A program made the position numbers and the translations under genes. A stretch of DNA of 64,000 nucleotides. It comes from Dyadobacter crusticola DSM 16708. Lineage in GTDB: Bacteria; Bacteroidota; Bacteroidia; Cytophagales; Spirosomataceae. The notes below the pieces were generated by a model that had not been told where the DNA came from, did not search any database, and worked only from the letters and a program-made list of their open reading frames with translations. The stretch is from positions 367,101-431,100 of the forward strand of contig NZ_KL370787.1 of assembly GCF_000701505.1 (NCBI RefSeq), read 5' to 3'. Position 1 is the stretch's first letter, and the number at the start of each line of letters is the position of its first letter. Of this stretch, positions 37,343 to 46,820 are shown piece by piece.

Positions 37343-39124
37343 CTATTTACGGATTATCAACTCATCTTTCAGCGTCCCGGCGGGATCAAGGCACTGGTAA
37401 TGCAGCTCCCCACCTTTTATCGAAATATGCTGATATAGAGGTCCATCCTTGTAGCGCACAGCCGCATAACTTTCATCAGGCCACTGCTCCTGTTTACCCG
37501 GAATGCTGATAGACATCGTGTAAATCGTTCCTTCCGCCGGACTGGCGACCGGCTTTCCTGCATTCATCGGCTTAGTCCGGAGGTAGTAATGCATGTGTCC
37601 ATTCATGACCATATCCACGTGGTATTTATCAAATAGCGTACACCATTCACGCATAATCTCCTCATAAGGTTCTTCCAAGTTGTAGGGCGGGAAATGGAAC
37701 ATGACGAACTTCCATTTTGCAGTGCTTTTTTTCAGCTGCGCTTCCACCCAAGCGCTCTGGCCGGGAACAGACAATGTTGCATCCAGCATCAGGAACAATG
37801 CATTTTGGTATTCAAATGAATAGGTCATTTCAGAAGGCTGTCCTGCCGGCCCGTTTTCAGGCAGACTAAACATTTCCTTGTACATCCATGCACCAAGTCC
37901 GTCCTGGCTGTCGTGATTTCCAGGTACCGGCATCAGCGGCTTTGTGGTAAAAGTACCCTTGGAGTAATTCCAGAGGTGGTCCCATTCGTCACGATGCAGG
38001 CCCGTGCTGACCAGATCTCCCGCAATCGAGAAAAATGCAGTTTTCGGGTGCCTCTGCAAAGCTTTCTGCGCCATCGCGCCCCAAATGGGCGAATAGTGCG
38101 TGTCGCCAAACCAAACAAATGAGAAACCCTCGCTTTTTGCTCCTGCAGTTTCGAATGAAGCTTGTTCTACCCAGCTTTTTTCGTCCGTTCTTAATGCATA
38201 CTGGTAGGTACTGCCCGGTTTCAAGTCTTTTAGTTTTGCAGTAAACCGGTTAACAAACCGATCATTTTGCAGCAGACGATCTTCCATTTTGAATACTGCT
38301 GCATCAGCAAAGAGCGTGTCACTGCTGCCGGGAAGCCAATATTTCACCCTTCCGTGTTTAGTTTTTGCGCTTGCCCGCCACTGGATATCCAGGGTAGTTC
38401 CGGGATCACCGCTCCATGTGAGCAGCACCTGGTCGGGCTGCTCAGACGAAGGCGTTTTTGTACTTCGGAATGCATTTACCAAATGCGCCTCCCGCGCTCT
38501 GCCGCGCACGGTTGTAAATAGTACCTGGCCAGTGAGCTCAGTCGGCACTTCGGTCAACGTCAACCCGTCCCAATCGTGATACGTAAATGCACCTGCTTTC
38601 ATCGTGCTCAACGCATATTGCGAAGGTTTCACGTCGGCAACTTCCAGCTTATCTGACTTATTCTGTGGTCCAACGCTCACAAAGTAAACAGGCCGGTGCT
38701 CATCAAAACCATTGATTCCCAGGCCGACTTCTCCCTTGTCAAAGTCTTTTTGCCAGACTTCGTAGGTATACTCTTCATTCTTAACCAGCAGGTCAGTTTT
38801 CTTAAAACCACTTTCCGGCAGCCAGAACGGAACAACTTTCTGATTTACATGCCGCATGATGGATACGGTGACCGGCACATTGACCTGGAACGTCCAGAAG
38901 GTCCGGGCAAGGATCTCCTTATCAGCTTTATCTAAAAAATTGAGTATGTACTTTTCTGAGATCGTATCGAGTTGCGCAGGTGTGAGTGTTTTATAAAGCC
39001 GGGTTACTGCATTGTCAACAACCTCCTTCACCGACCCCTCCCGCACCGCCTGTTCTGTTTTGCAGGAAGCAGCGAGAACGCAAAAAGTGAGCATTAGCGC
39101 TGCTCCAACTAGTTTTGTTTTCAT
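37343..39124 (-). CDS. Lipoprotein metallophosphoesterase with fibronectin-type domain
   Basis: A 593-residue secreted calcineurin-like phosphoesterase, resembling purple acid phosphatases. The lipobox is LAASC at the signal end. A unique N-terminal part (to about 250) is followed by a fibronectin-III-like domain (QVLLTWSGDPGTTLDIQWRA to GSTYQYALRTD). The catalytic domain has SFVWFGDTHYSP, SIAGDLVSTG, VPGNHDSQDG and VMNGHMHYYLR, covering the di-metal ligands. Probable substrate is an organic phosphate ester at the cell surface. It is downstream of susD but separated by a terminator. Confidence 0.88.
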   Translation of the reverse strand: MKTKLVGAALMLTFCVLAASCKTEQAVREGSVKEVVDNAVTRLYKTLTPAQLDTISEKYILNFLDKADKEILARTFWTFQVNVPVTVSIMRHVNQKVVPFWLPESGFKKTDLLVKNEEYTYEVWQKDFDKGEVGLGINGFDEHRPVYFVSVGPQNKSDKLEVADVKPSQYALSTMKAGAFTYHDWDGLTLTEVPTELTGQVLFTTVRGRAREAHLVNAFRSTKTPSSEQPDQVLLTWSGDPGTTLDIQWRASAKTKHGRVKYWLPGSSDTLFADAAVFKMEDRLLQNDRFVNRFTAKLKDLKPGSTYQYALRTDEKSWVEQASFETAGAKSEGFSFVWFGDTHYSPIWGAMAQKALQRHPKTAFFSIAGDLVSTGLHRDEWDHLWNYSKGTFTTKPLMPVPGNHDSQDGLGAWMYKEMFSLPENGPAGQPSEMTYSFEYQNALFLMLDATLSVPGQSAWVEAQLKKSTAKWKFVMFHFPPYNLEEPYEEIMREWCTLFDKYHVDMVMNGHMHYYLRTKPMNAGKPVASPAEGTIYTMSISIPGKQEQWPDESYAAVRYKDGPLYQHISIKGGELHYQCLDPAGTLKDELIIRK

Positions 39125-39136
39125 TTTTTACCAAAA

Positions 39137-39172
39137 TAAAACCGGAGCTGTCGACGCGACGGCCCCGGTTTA
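39137..39172 (-). terminator. Rho-independent terminator after susD
   Basis: Inverted repeat AAACCGG / CCGGTTT with inner stem GTCG / CGAC, then a T-rich stretch on the minus strand. It isolates the susC-susD unit from the phosphoesterase gene. Confidence 0.75.
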
Positions 39173-39199
39173 AGTCTATTTACGTTCAACAATTTTCAA

Positions 39200-40912
39200 T
39201 TACCAGGGTTTTCCGGTTCCTTGTACCAGCCACGGTTTGGACCACTGGCTGTTCTTTTTACGAGCACCAGAGAAAGTTGTTTCTTCCAGCTTTTCGATAG
39301 CACTTTTTACGCTCGCGCCATTGTTGTTCAATTCGTTGTTACTATAAATGAAACGCAATGGAAGTGCGCGGGCCGAAGGTTGCTCACCTGTAACGAGCGC
39401 CGGTAAGCCGGTTCTTCTGAAATCAAACCAGGCTTCGGTTGCCATTGTCCAGCTGGCCACCCACTTCTGCTCGATGATCTGAGCTAAAGTCCCTTTGTAG
39501 GCTACGTTTTTGATAAAGGCGTCATACTGGTTTTCAACGCCCCAGGTTTGCAGCGACTGCTTGATTGCATTATTGTAATGCATTTCTGCTCCCCCGGCTG
39601 CCCAGCCTTTCTGCGCTGCTTCGGCCAGGATAAATGAAGTTTCGGAAGCAGAGGCCAGTCTCGCTTTGAGTATTCCTCCTTTTTGGCCCTGGTAAGTATA
39701 GCTCAGTTGCGACGCATGCTGATTTTGTACCTGCTGTCCGGTCGTCGGGTTTTCATTGAAGTAAGTCGGATCTTTCATACTTGTAGGAACGCCAACATAC
39801 TCAGCGGTGTTAAGCGGCCCATTGAAGAAATCGGGACGCGTTGGTTTGTAGGTATTTGGGTTAAAATGGCGGGTATACTTGTTTCCGGCTGCGATACCTG
39901 CTTTCAATTCCTGCTCGGTAAGCGATTTTACGCCAGTTTGGATCACACCGTTTTTACGAATAAACTCATCCATTCCGGTCGCAAGTGTCGGATCTGCAAC
40001 CCATCTGACGTGAACCGGAAGAAACCACACTTTCAAACGCGGATCACTGTTAGTCAGCAGGTTGTTCATCAATGTAGCTGCCGGTCTTCTTCTCCGCCAG
40101 TTAGACTCACTTACATCGTAAGCAACTGCATTGGGCCAGGAATTGCCTTTGTCCGTCCCGATAAATTCCATCACCACATCATCGCCAGCCTCTTTGATAT
40201 AAATCCCCGAAGCATAAACTGACTCTACTCCGGCCTTTGCTAAATCAGGAAGCTTGGACGAAACCCGCATATAATAACGCAGCAACAATGTATTCGCAAA
40301 CTTCTGCCACTTTTGGGTATTACCATTGAAATACACGTCATAACCCGGGGCATAGGTACCCGCGTCGCCGGTTGCGAACATGGCAGAAGCTGTTTTCAAA
40401 TCTTCAATAATACCTTTATAAATCACCTCCTGGCTATCAAATGCAGGAAGCATTTCGCCCTCGTCACCTTTAAGTGCATTCGTGTAAGGCGCGTCGCCCC
40501 AGAGATCGGCGATAGTCCCAAAAATAAAGGACTTCATAGTAAGGGCCACCGCCTGATGGAACTTTGAGTTTGTCTCAACTGCCCTTTTGTAAAGCAGGTT
40601 ATTGTTGCGGAGAAAGCCGTACCACGCAGTCCACTCAGAATCTTCTTCCGACCAGTCGTAGTCGTTAAAACTATTCTTCCAGGCATCTTCCTGCGTGTGC
40701 TGAACTACACCGGCGATGCGGCCGTATCCCAACCCAAGGTACTGGTTGGCAACGCCCGTCATGACGGTCGGCATGAGCAGGTTCGGATTGGCGCTGTTGG
40801 GATCTATCCCATTGGGATTTTCATTGATTTCTGTAAGTGACTCGTTACAGGAAGTCACCGCCAGCAGCATGATCATGAATGCTATTTGAGGTATATATTT
40901 AAAAATCTTCAT
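39200..40912 (-). CDS. SusD/RagB family nutrient-binding outer membrane lipoprotein
   Basis: A 570-residue surface lipoprotein that caps a SusC transporter and binds its nutrient. The signal ends in a lipobox with Cys in AVTSCNES. SusD-type helical features follow: NLLYKRAVETNSKFHQAVAL, FANTLLLRYYMRVSSK, and an aromatic-rich C-terminus with WTMATEAWFDFRRTGLPAL. The WFDFRRTGLP signature and overall length fit the SusD-like_2 group. It follows susC by 35 bases in the same operon. No glycoside hydrolase lies beside them, so the substrate is not suggested and may be a peptide or glycan. Confidence 0.92.
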   Translation of the reverse strand: MKIFKYIPQIAFMIMLLAVTSCNESLTEINENPNGIDPNSANPNLLMPTVMTGVANQYLGLGYGRIAGVVQHTQEDAWKNSFNDYDWSEEDSEWTAWYGFLRNNNLLYKRAVETNSKFHQAVALTMKSFIFGTIADLWGDAPYTNALKGDEGEMLPAFDSQEVIYKGIIEDLKTASAMFATGDAGTYAPGYDVYFNGNTQKWQKFANTLLLRYYMRVSSKLPDLAKAGVESVYASGIYIKEAGDDVVMEFIGTDKGNSWPNAVAYDVSESNWRRRRPAATLMNNLLTNSDPRLKVWFLPVHVRWVADPTLATGMDEFIRKNGVIQTGVKSLTEQELKAGIAAGNKYTRHFNPNTYKPTRPDFFNGPLNTAEYVGVPTSMKDPTYFNENPTTGQQVQNQHASQLSYTYQGQKGGILKARLASASETSFILAEAAQKGWAAGGAEMHYNNAIKQSLQTWGVENQYDAFIKNVAYKGTLAQIIEQKWVASWTMATEAWFDFRRTGLPALVTGEQPSARALPLRFIYSNNELNNNGASVKSAIEKLEETTFSGARKKNSQWSKPWLVQGTGKPW

Positions 40913-40947
40913 CGCTTTATGATTAAGTATGAATAAGCGTTTGAACG

Positions 40948-43900
40948 TTAAAAGTCGAAATTAAGCTTGAAACCGAATGGAATGGTCCATGGCATTACAT
41001 TCTGCCGCTCAATTCCCTGGCGGAATCCGCCCCTGTTAGGATCAGCCCAGAATGCTCTTTCGGGATCAATACCGATGTTCGCGGCTGTCCACAACATGAT
41101 GTTTCTTGTATAAACAGAAAAGTTCGCGTTGCGGATTGTACCGAATAGTACAGGAATTTTGTAATTCAATGTTACTTCTCTCAATTTCACAAAAGAAGCA
41201 TCGAATGTGATCTGTTGGTTGTAATCCCATGGGTAGGCATTGGTGATCGGCATTGTTTTCGTGCCTGGGCCGCCTAGCCACTCGTGGTAGTTACCATCTT
41301 TGTCTTTCCATACTCCCGGGATGAATACCCCGTCACCATCTTCCCCGAAACCGCCGGTAGCTGCTGTGTGCCCCCCTACGCGAGGGAAGTTACCGTTCTG
41401 CGGGATAATGTATTTCTCGGGGTCGGATTTCAGCAGGGCTACCAGCTCATCAGGACTGTACAGGCCTCCCGGGATCAGGTTGTCGATCTGGCGTTGTGAT
41501 TTCCAGTCTGATTCTCCATAACGATAAGTAAATGACATAAACTCTCCTCCCTGGCGCCAGTCAAAGCTCAGGCCGAGTGAAAATCTTTTATAAGAAAGCG
41601 TCGCTTGCGCTCCGAGCAGGAAATCGGGGTTATAATTTCCAACCTTCACGTTGGTCTCGCGCCCGCCGGCTCTCTGCCAGTCCATATCACCCTTCTCACC
41701 ATTATAATCAATAATCGGCCAGCGGTAGTAGGGCGACTTCGGATCTGTTACTGTTACATGCCCGCGGCTGTAAATGTTACCGATCTGCTCACCTACGTAA
41801 GTATAGGCACCTGCGCCGTTTTCACTCCATTGCTCGAAGTAAGGGAAGTTAGGAGCAAGTTCTTTAACAGTCACGCGGTTGCGGCTGAAATTCGCATTCA
41901 GATCCAGGCTCCAACCATTCAGGTTATTGATAGGCGTACCGCCCAATCCGATTTCCCAGCCGCGGCTCACCAGCTTTCCTGCATTGATATTCTTGCTGGC
42001 GTAACCCGTAGAAGGGGCCATTGGTACGCTGAAAATCTGGTTTGTATTGGCGCGGTCGTAGTAGGTAAGGTCAAAACGAAGGCGGTTGTCGAACAGATTA
42101 AAATCAATACCTCCCTCGGTAGATGTTGCTATCTCCGGCAACAATGTCGGGTTCAACAAAACATCGCCCAGATTAGCGGTTACCAGATCTCCCCAGTTTC
42201 CTGTGCCGAGATTTGGATAGAGCTGATAAGGATCGGTATCATTACCCACTTGCGCCCAGCCTCCGCGGAGTTTCAAAAGAGACACATAAGAAGGCATATT
42301 AAATGTTGTGCTCGCCAGCCAGCTCAAAGAAGCAGAAGGATAGAAGTATGAGCGGTTGCTCTCAGGCAATGTACTTGACCAGTCGTTGCGGGCAGTCAAA
42401 TCCAGGTAAAGCTGGTTTTTGAACCCGATAGAACTCAGTGCGTACAAACTGTAAATCGCCTTCTTGTAGCTTCCGTTTCCTACAATCCGGTTTCCCACAG
42501 GAATATTGGAGATGTTGTATAATCCGGGGACAGACAGATCACGGCCGCCCAGGTTGGAACTGTTACCATGCTGCTTCATCATGTTACCACCACCCGAAAT
42601 ACTGATGTCGAACCCGGCAGTTTTAATTGATTTGGTGATCAAGAAATCAGCATTACCTTCGTTGCGACCTATGTTTTCGAGGTAGTAACCACCCTTCGCC
42701 ATGCTTTTGTAGCTCCAAGGAATTTTCGTCTCACGGTCTTCGTCATACATATCATGTGAATAGCGAACGAATGCAGTCAGGCCAGGCGCAATGGTCCAAT
42801 CCAGCTTTAAGTTTCCGTATAAACGGTCACGTGTATACGCATTCGTCAGATACTTCGCAAGAAAGTAAGGATTGTCTGTCTCGCCTTTTGCCACAGTGAG
42901 CTGCTCGATCTGCTCCAATCCCGGCTTCCAGACACCTTTCAGGTCATCGATATTGTAACTTGGGGAGTAATATACTGCCTGCAGCGGGTTTCCGTCACGT
43001 TCAGATGTCTGTGGGCGGCTGTTGGAGTTGGATCTTACAAAATTGACATTGGTGCTCAATTTCAGATTCTTGTGCATATCAAACGTTCCTGCCACTGACA
43101 ATGAATTTCGGTAAAGGTCCGAATTCGGGATCAGTCCGCGATTGCTCATGTTGTTGTAAGAAACCCGGTAAGTAGATTTGTCCGTAGAACCTGAAACAGT
43201 GAGGTTATTGGTCGAAGTGATACCTGTTTGCAGGAAGTTCTTCATGTTGTCCTTGTATGATCTCAGCTCAGTCGGGATCGGCTGCCCGTTTGCATCCAGC
43301 GGACTATTCCATTGCACTTCCTTAATGCCTTGATCCAGCGGCAAGCCGCCCCAGTAAGCGGAAGATTCGTCAAGCTGGAAAGGCCTTTCCCCGTTTGCGT
43401 ACTTATAATGCAGGTCGAGATAGCGGTATGGTTTTTCGAAAACATTGGAAGTTGAAAAAGAAACACCCAACCCTTTGCCTTTTTTACCCGATTTGGTGGT
43501 GATCAGGATTACCCCGTTACCTGCACGCGAACCGTAAAGTGCTGCTGCACTTGGTCCTTTCAATACCGACATACTTTCGATATCGTCAGGGTTAATATCA
43601 GAAATCGCATTACCATAATCGACTTTGTTACCGCTTCCTTTTTCACTTACGTTGGCAAGGCTGTTGGCAAGGGGAACACCGTCGACCACAAACAGCGGCT
43701 GGTTGTTTTTCAGTGAAGCCGCACCCCTGATAACAATGCTGATAGAAGACCCGATGCCGCTTGTTTGGTTGATAGAGACACCAGAAACACGGCCAGACAG
43801 TGAAGTAAGTACGTTTTCGTTGGCTACATTGGCGATATCCTTAGCTGCTACTTTGCCTACATTATAGCCCAGCGAGCGTACATCTCTTTTAAGACCAAGA

Positions 43901-44286
43901 GCTGTCGTTACAACCGCTTCCTGCAATGTAGCTACGTTTTCTTCCAGGACCACGTCCACTACACTTTTTCCCTGTACCTCCATTTCGATGGTATTGAAGC
44001 CGATATAGGAGAATACGAGTACCGCATTGCTTCCGTCTGCATCAATGGTGTAAGCACCGGCGGCGTCAGTGGTAGTACCGATTTGTGTGCCTTTGATCAG
44101 CACATTCACACCTGGCAGCGGAGCCCCGTCGACTGCGGATGTAACTCTTCCCCTGATCCGGGCAAATGCATTGTCATTTTCAATTTTCACGATCCCGGTT
44201 GCAAACGCGGAGATGTCCGTTCCGGAGAAGAAGAGCAGAGCGAGCATACATCGTGCCGCTATTTTCAAAGTCGCTTTCGGTTTCAT
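40948..44286 (-). CDS. SusC/RagA family TonB-linked outer membrane transporter
   Basis: A 1112-residue TonB-dependent importer that works with the following SusD. The signal (to about residue 30, LFFSGTDISAFA) precedes the carboxypeptidase-regulatory domain (IRGRVTSAVDGAPLPGVNVL, then GTTTDAAGAYTI). The plug contains VIRGAASLKNNQPLFVVDG and SVLKGPSAAALYGSRAGNG, followed by a 22-strand barrel. A longer in-frame start at 44340 would overlap the small upstream gene as ATGA. I chose 44286 because it gives a normal-length signal peptide, but the longer start is possible. Confidence 0.93.
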   Translation of the reverse strand: MKPKATLKIAARCMLALLFFSGTDISAFATGIVKIENDNAFARIRGRVTSAVDGAPLPGVNVLIKGTQIGTTTDAAGAYTIDADGSNAVLVFSYIGFNTIEMEVQGKSVVDVVLEENVATLQEAVVTTALGLKRDVRSLGYNVGKVAAKDIANVANENVLTSLSGRVSGVSINQTSGIGSSISIVIRGAASLKNNQPLFVVDGVPLANSLANVSEKGSGNKVDYGNAISDINPDDIESMSVLKGPSAAALYGSRAGNGVILITTKSGKKGKGLGVSFSTSNVFEKPYRYLDLHYKYANGERPFQLDESSAYWGGLPLDQGIKEVQWNSPLDANGQPIPTELRSYKDNMKNFLQTGITSTNNLTVSGSTDKSTYRVSYNNMSNRGLIPNSDLYRNSLSVAGTFDMHKNLKLSTNVNFVRSNSNSRPQTSERDGNPLQAVYYSPSYNIDDLKGVWKPGLEQIEQLTVAKGETDNPYFLAKYLTNAYTRDRLYGNLKLDWTIAPGLTAFVRYSHDMYDEDRETKIPWSYKSMAKGGYYLENIGRNEGNADFLITKSIKTAGFDISISGGGNMMKQHGNSSNLGGRDLSVPGLYNISNIPVGNRIVGNGSYKKAIYSLYALSSIGFKNQLYLDLTARNDWSSTLPESNRSYFYPSASLSWLASTTFNMPSYVSLLKLRGGWAQVGNDTDPYQLYPNLGTGNWGDLVTANLGDVLLNPTLLPEIATSTEGGIDFNLFDNRLRFDLTYYDRANTNQIFSVPMAPSTGYASKNINAGKLVSRGWEIGLGGTPINNLNGWSLDLNANFSRNRVTVKELAPNFPYFEQWSENGAGAYTYVGEQIGNIYSRGHVTVTDPKSPYYRWPIIDYNGEKGDMDWQRAGGRETNVKVGNYNPDFLLGAQATLSYKRFSLGLSFDWRQGGEFMSFTYRYGESDWKSQRQIDNLIPGGLYSPDELVALLKSDPEKYIIPQNGNFPRVGGHTAATGGFGEDGDGVFIPGVWKDKDGNYHEWLGGPGTKTMPITNAYPWDYNQQITFDASFVKLREVTLNYKIPVLFGTIRNANFSVYTRNIMLWTAANIGIDPERAFWADPNRGGFRQGIERQNVMPWTIPFGFKLNFDF

Positions 44287-44336
44287 AATATTAAGTTGGT
44301 AGTGGTTAAAAACATAGGTTGCGTTTTGTTTAAAAA

Positions 44337-44516
44337 TCATTTTTTCTGCTTTTGCCCCTCTTTCAGGAGCTGGTTAAAATAGGCTTCCAAAACATCTGAG
44401 TACTCCTGTTGCTGCTCTTCGCTGGTAATGCCGGCAAGCAGTTCAGAAAGCTCTTCCCCTGAAAGCTTGTTGCTGATGAGCTTCTCTATCAATATTTCCG
44501 CCCGGGAAAGTGACAT
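44337..44516 (-). CDS. Small helical protein upstream of susC
   Basis: A 59-residue protein (MSLSRAEILIEKLISNKLSG to the end LLKEGQKQKK) not covered by any longer gene. Its helical, Glu/Leu-rich pattern, with SGEELSELLAGITSEEQQQ, resembles the N-terminal anti-sigma part of FecR-like proteins, but there is no FecR transmembrane or periplasmic domain. Its stop codon TGA overlaps the longer possible susC ATG as ATGA, suggesting translational coupling. No ECF sigma gene adjoins. It could be a stand-alone regulator or a remnant of a FecR gene. Confidence 0.5.
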   Translation of the reverse strand: MSLSRAEILIEKLISNKLSGEELSELLAGITSEEQQQEYSDVLEAYFNQLLKEGQKQKK

Positions 44517-44686
44517 GGTTCTGGCTTGTTATGTATGTCAAGGATACTGGCAAGGCGCGGGAAAGGACTACTGATTATGCGATCTATTTTTCGGGAGTGT
44601 AAAAGTTAGGCTACGGCCTATTTTCAATCATTTTTCACCATATTCAAGGAAAGTATCGTTTCTTTACAGAAACCCGGTTGTGAAGG

Positions 44687-46105
44687 ATGAATTCTGTCAA
44701 AAGCTGCATCTCCCTTATTTTATTTTTACTCACTTACACACAAGCAACTTACGCACAAGAGGTTGCAACTGATAGTGTCGGCACAATCGTGATTGGTGAA
44801 GTGAGCGTGGAAGGGAATCATAAAACACGCGCCGGCATTATCCTGCGCGAAATGGCGGTGAAGTCCGGTGACGTGATCCCCGCGGCGCTCCTGAGAGAGA
44901 AGCTGGAAATTGACAGGCGCAAGGTGATCAATACCAACCTTTTTATTACCGTCGAGCTGCTTCCCAAACCTAATCCCGATTCGCTGCATACGGATATCGT
45001 GATCGTTGTGAAAGAGCGATGGTACCTCATTGCGCTGCCCGTATTTCAGCTTGCCGACCGTAATTTCAATGAATGGTGGTATGAACGCAAGCGCGATCTT
45101 TCGAGAACAACGTACGGGGCCTATTTCAGTTATGGCAATGTAACCGGGCGCGCCGATAAGCTCCGTTTTCTGGCAGAATTCGGCTTTATCCCCAAGTTTG
45201 AAATTGCTTATACCCTGCCCTACCTGGACAAGGCCCAAAAGACCGGGATCACGATAGGTACTTCGTTTTCCATTAATAAAACCACCGCATTCAGGACCTG
45301 GAACGACAAGCTGCAATACCTCGCCAGCGAGGATGTGAACCGAAGGCGCTTCTATACTTACGTGAGCCTCACCCGCCGTAACAAGTACTATGCATTCCAT
45401 TCGGTAGATCTCAGATGGAGCCAGTCCCGGATCTCCGATACTATCGCAATTCTGAACCCGAACTACATGCTCGACGGGCGGAAACAGCAGCAATATGTGC
45501 AGCTTACCTATACTTTCAGCTACGATAAGCGCGACAATGTACAATACGCATTGCAGGGCCAGAGCTATTCCGCACAGGTTTCAAAACTGGGTATCCTGCC
45601 CGGCGATGATGTGAACACGCTGTACTTCTACGGCTCATACCGGAAATATTTACCGCTGGGCAAGAATTTCTACTTCAACACCGGCATCAAAGGAAGGGTA
45701 TCTTTCCCCAAGAAACAACCTTATATGCAAACTATCGGGCTCGGCTACCGGAACGATCTCGTGCGTGGATATGAGCTGTACGTGGTAGACGGACAGGATT
45801 ATGCCCTTGTTAAAAACGAGCTGAAGTACCGGCTGTTCTCATTTCAAAAACAGCTCTCTTTCATTCCGATCAGGCAGTTCAACACCATTCCGCTTGCGGC
45901 TTATCTCAACACTTTTGCCGACGCGGGTTATGTCAAAAACAACTATCCCGAGTTCAGTAACACGAAACTTGGCAACTCTATGCTCTACGGTGCCGGAGCG
46001 GGGCTCGACCTGGTAACTTTTTATAATATTGTAGCCAGATTCAATGTAACACTCAATGCAGAAGGCGAACGCCGGTTCTTTTTCAATGTTTCAAGAGAAT
46101 TTTAG
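44687..46105 (+). CDS. Omp85-superfamily outer membrane protein with one POTRA domain
   Basis: A 472-residue protein with signal peptide (ending TYAQ). A single POTRA-like domain at about 30-120 contains GEVSVEGNHKTRAGIILREM and KVINTNLFITVELLPK, then a barrel. It has the superfamily features SYDKRDNVQYALQGQSYSAQ and TIGLGYRNDLVRGYELYVVD (the VRGYE-type loop). The C-terminus (GERRFFFNVSREF) ends in phenylalanine. It is far shorter than BamA (usually about 750-900 residues with five POTRAs), so it is a different, possibly translocation-type, Omp85. It appears monocistronic. Confidence 0.82.
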   Translation: MNSVKSCISLILFLLTYTQATYAQEVATDSVGTIVIGEVSVEGNHKTRAGIILREMAVKSGDVIPAALLREKLEIDRRKVINTNLFITVELLPKPNPDSLHTDIVIVVKERWYLIALPVFQLADRNFNEWWYERKRDLSRTTYGAYFSYGNVTGRADKLRFLAEFGFIPKFEIAYTLPYLDKAQKTGITIGTSFSINKTTAFRTWNDKLQYLASEDVNRRRFYTYVSLTRRNKYYAFHSVDLRWSQSRISDTIAILNPNYMLDGRKQQQYVQLTYTFSYDKRDNVQYALQGQSYSAQVSKLGILPGDDVNTLYFYGSYRKYLPLGKNFYFNTGIKGRVSFPKKQPYMQTIGLGYRNDLVRGYELYVVDGQDYALVKNELKYRLFSFQKQLSFIPIRQFNTIPLAAYLNTFADAGYVKNNYPEFSNTKLGNSMLYGAGAGLDLVTFYNIVARFNVTLNAEGERRFFFNVSREF

Positions 46106-46200
46106 CGCGTTTTCAGAATTTGTATTTATCATTAAATTGCATTGGCAGACCAATCACCTGGTGAAGGCACGACTATTTTACCTCACTTTAACCCAACTGG

Positions 46201-46815
46201 ATGAAAATTAAGTTTACGCTCATGAAATATTGTACATACCGGGCCGCTATCCTGCTCTTCGCGATTGCTGTGGCTAGCTGCGATACCAAAACGAACGAAA
46301 AAACCGAAGCTGCAACCGACTCCGTTATTGCGGAAAAGCCGTCGGCGCCCGATCTTAACAGTGACCAGTCGGAGCTTTTGGAAACGATACTTGGGTCCAC
46401 TGACAATTCGGAGCAAACTGTATTGAGAGGAGTTGCATTCGGGGATCCGGTGGCGAAAGTGAAAGCTGCCGAAACTTTTGAAATGTTTGAAGAAACACCT
46501 GATCACCTGGGCTATACGCTTGAAACAAGTAGGCTCGAAACGATTGATATTCAATATTTTTTTGATAAGACCAAAAAGGTAAACAGGATTACAGTCGATG
46601 TTTATCTCAATAGCCCCGAAGCGACAAAACAGCTTTGGCGGGCAGGGAAAAGTCATTTCAGCAAAACCTATGATACCCCCAAAGAGGAGCCTAAGGAAAT
46701 TGTTTGGAATGGAAAAACCGTCCGCGTGAATATGGAGGACGTTTCCGAGGGCAAAGATTACGGGTTGAAATTCCAGTTTTACCCAACAAACAAAAACGTA
46801 CTGGCCGCAAACTAA
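46201..46815 (+). CDS. Hypothetical lipoprotein
   Basis: A 204-residue lipoprotein: the signal ends IAVASC with a Thr/Glu-rich linker (DTKTNEKTEAATD). Starting at the internal ATG at 46222 would give an ideal 20-residue signal; either start is possible. The mature part has RGVAFGDPVAKVKAAETFEM and TIDIQYFFDKTKKVNRITVD, a small beta-sheet pattern. I do not recognise the family. Its TAA overlaps a possible ATG of the cyclophilin gene (TAATG), so the two are probably co-translated. Confidence 0.6.
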   Translation: MKIKFTLMKYCTYRAAILLFAIAVASCDTKTNEKTEAATDSVIAEKPSAPDLNSDQSELLETILGSTDNSEQTVLRGVAFGDPVAKVKAAETFEMFEETPDHLGYTLETSRLETIDIQYFFDKTKKVNRITVDVYLNSPEATKQLWRAGKSHFSKTYDTPKEEPKEIVWNGKTVRVNMEDVSEGKDYGLKFQFYPTNKNVLAAN

Positions 46816-46820
46816 TGTTT

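Noticed and set aside
44726..45544. A 272-residue open frame antisense to the Omp85 gene
   Set aside because: It is explained by the plus-strand barrel gene and begins within its POTRA region.
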